Part shown: one piece after another, positions 63,807 through 64,000 of the stretch
Layout of the letters: every line of letters begins with the position of its first letter
Position numbering within the stretch: position 1 is the first letter of the stretch
Source: Alphaproteobacteria bacterium
GTDB lineage: Bacteria > Pseudomonadota > Alphaproteobacteria > Caulobacterales > Hyphomonadaceae
Direction of reading: 5' to 3'
NCBI GenBank assembly: GCA_018827375.1
Contig: JAHJYW010000005.1
Span: 1-64,000, forward strand
DNA length: 64,000 bases
Position numbers and translations under genes: made by a program
The notes under the pieces: generated by a model
What the model saw: the letters and a program-made list of their open reading frames with translations, nothing else
Databases searched by the model: none
What the model was told of the DNA's origin: nothing

Positions 63807-64000
63807 ATGGTAATCGCAGATGTAAGCAGCGCGCTTTTGGCCGCGCGCGCCAGTTGGCATGGGCCCTCGCACAAGGCCCGGGGCGTTTATGGCGTCTTCC
63901 TCGCGGAGGGCGTCACTATTCCCGGCCTGGCAACCGCTGATAACGGCCTGCTCTATATTGGACGAAACGCAACCGGCTTGTCCCATCTCGACCACTTCGC
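63807..64000 (+). CDS. GIY-YIG-like protein, N-terminal part (runs off the window)
   Basis: The first ~64 codons of a gene cut by the window end. After MVIADVSSALLAARASWHG come GVYGVFLAEG and, after an ~18-residue loop, GLLYIGRN, which fit the GIY and YIG strands of the GIY-YIG nuclease superfamily; GLSHLDHF follows where the Arg/His helix starts. ATG 63807 has GGGG upstream. TTAA-N6-TTAA lies at 63763-63776, about 30 bases before the start and with the same spacing as in the ctrA promoter. The nuclease residues cannot be checked because the rest is missing. Confidence 0.5.
   Translation, partial: MVIADVSSALLAARASWHGPSHKARGVYGVFLAEGVTIPGLATADNGLLYIGRNATGLSHLDHF

Noticed and set aside
63603-63995. 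130-codon minus-strand ORF at the right edge
   Set aside because: Antisense to the lipoprotein C-terminus and to the GIY-YIG-like start; no features of its own.

Overview
The window is a chromosomal segment of a GC-rich alphaproteobacterium of the Caulobacterales / Hyphomonadaceae type. Three cell-cycle proteins typical of that group lie in it: the response regulator CtrA, its inhibitor SciP (DUF1153), and an SpmX-like muramidase-fold polar protein. The promoter region of ctrA also carries GANTC (CcrM-type) sites. Genes are tightly packed, with many 1 to 4 base start/stop overlaps. I see no phage, insertion sequence, integron or CRISPR array.

Layout. 1-16.2 kb: the end of gltX, then a scattered leucine-degradation set on the minus strand (isovaleryl-CoA dehydrogenase, both methylcrotonyl-CoA carboxylase subunits, methylglutaconyl-CoA hydratase), with a cNMP-binding patatin, a hybrid histidine kinase, SpmX and MgtE between and after them. 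16.2-18.7 kb: a MarR regulator, two intergenic stretches with candidate RNAs (one promoter-terminator unit, one orphan leader with a Leu-codon run), a PRC-barrel protein and tRNA-Leu(GAG). 18.8-27.1 kb: lipB, three small membrane proteins (two clear DUF805), propionyl-CoA carboxylase alpha, a DUF2157 membrane protein behind a palindromic operator, a K+ channel and an SDR. 27.3-33 kb: a TorF-type porin, a KefB-type antiporter, alanine dehydrogenase, fructose bisphosphatase, MlaC and tRNA-Leu(UAA). 33-38 kb: a thiolase, enoyl-CoA hydratase, CinA-like and beta-lactamase-like run. 38-47 kb: osmC, map, a broken radC, two tandem MFS carriers, thrB, rnhA and the divergent selenouridine pair selU / selD.

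47.4-54.5 kb is the most unusual part. Reading down the minus strand the order is sciP, fliF, fliG, fliH-like, fliN, flhF, flhG, ctrA. The FliF is only 224 residues: the sequence matching the start and end of RBM3 plus the FliG-binding tail is kept, but RBM1, RBM2 and the beta-collar are absent. The FliH-like protein has 122 residues, and FlhF has lost the Walker A lysine and the DTAGR motif. FliG keeps the torque-helix charges with the E. coli spacing, and FlhG keeps its deviant Walker A. This is either a slimmed-down working flagellar base or a reduced switch/polarity module used for something else, placed beside the regulators that control flagellar and cell-cycle genes.

54.5-64 kb: a kinase-like protein, a TetR regulator, proC, YbjN, UbiK, lgt, a MidA-like methyltransferase, a heavily broken S9 peptidase pseudogene, panD, a proline-rich lipoprotein and the start of a GIY-YIG-like protein. 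All assignments come from reading the sequence; no database search was run.
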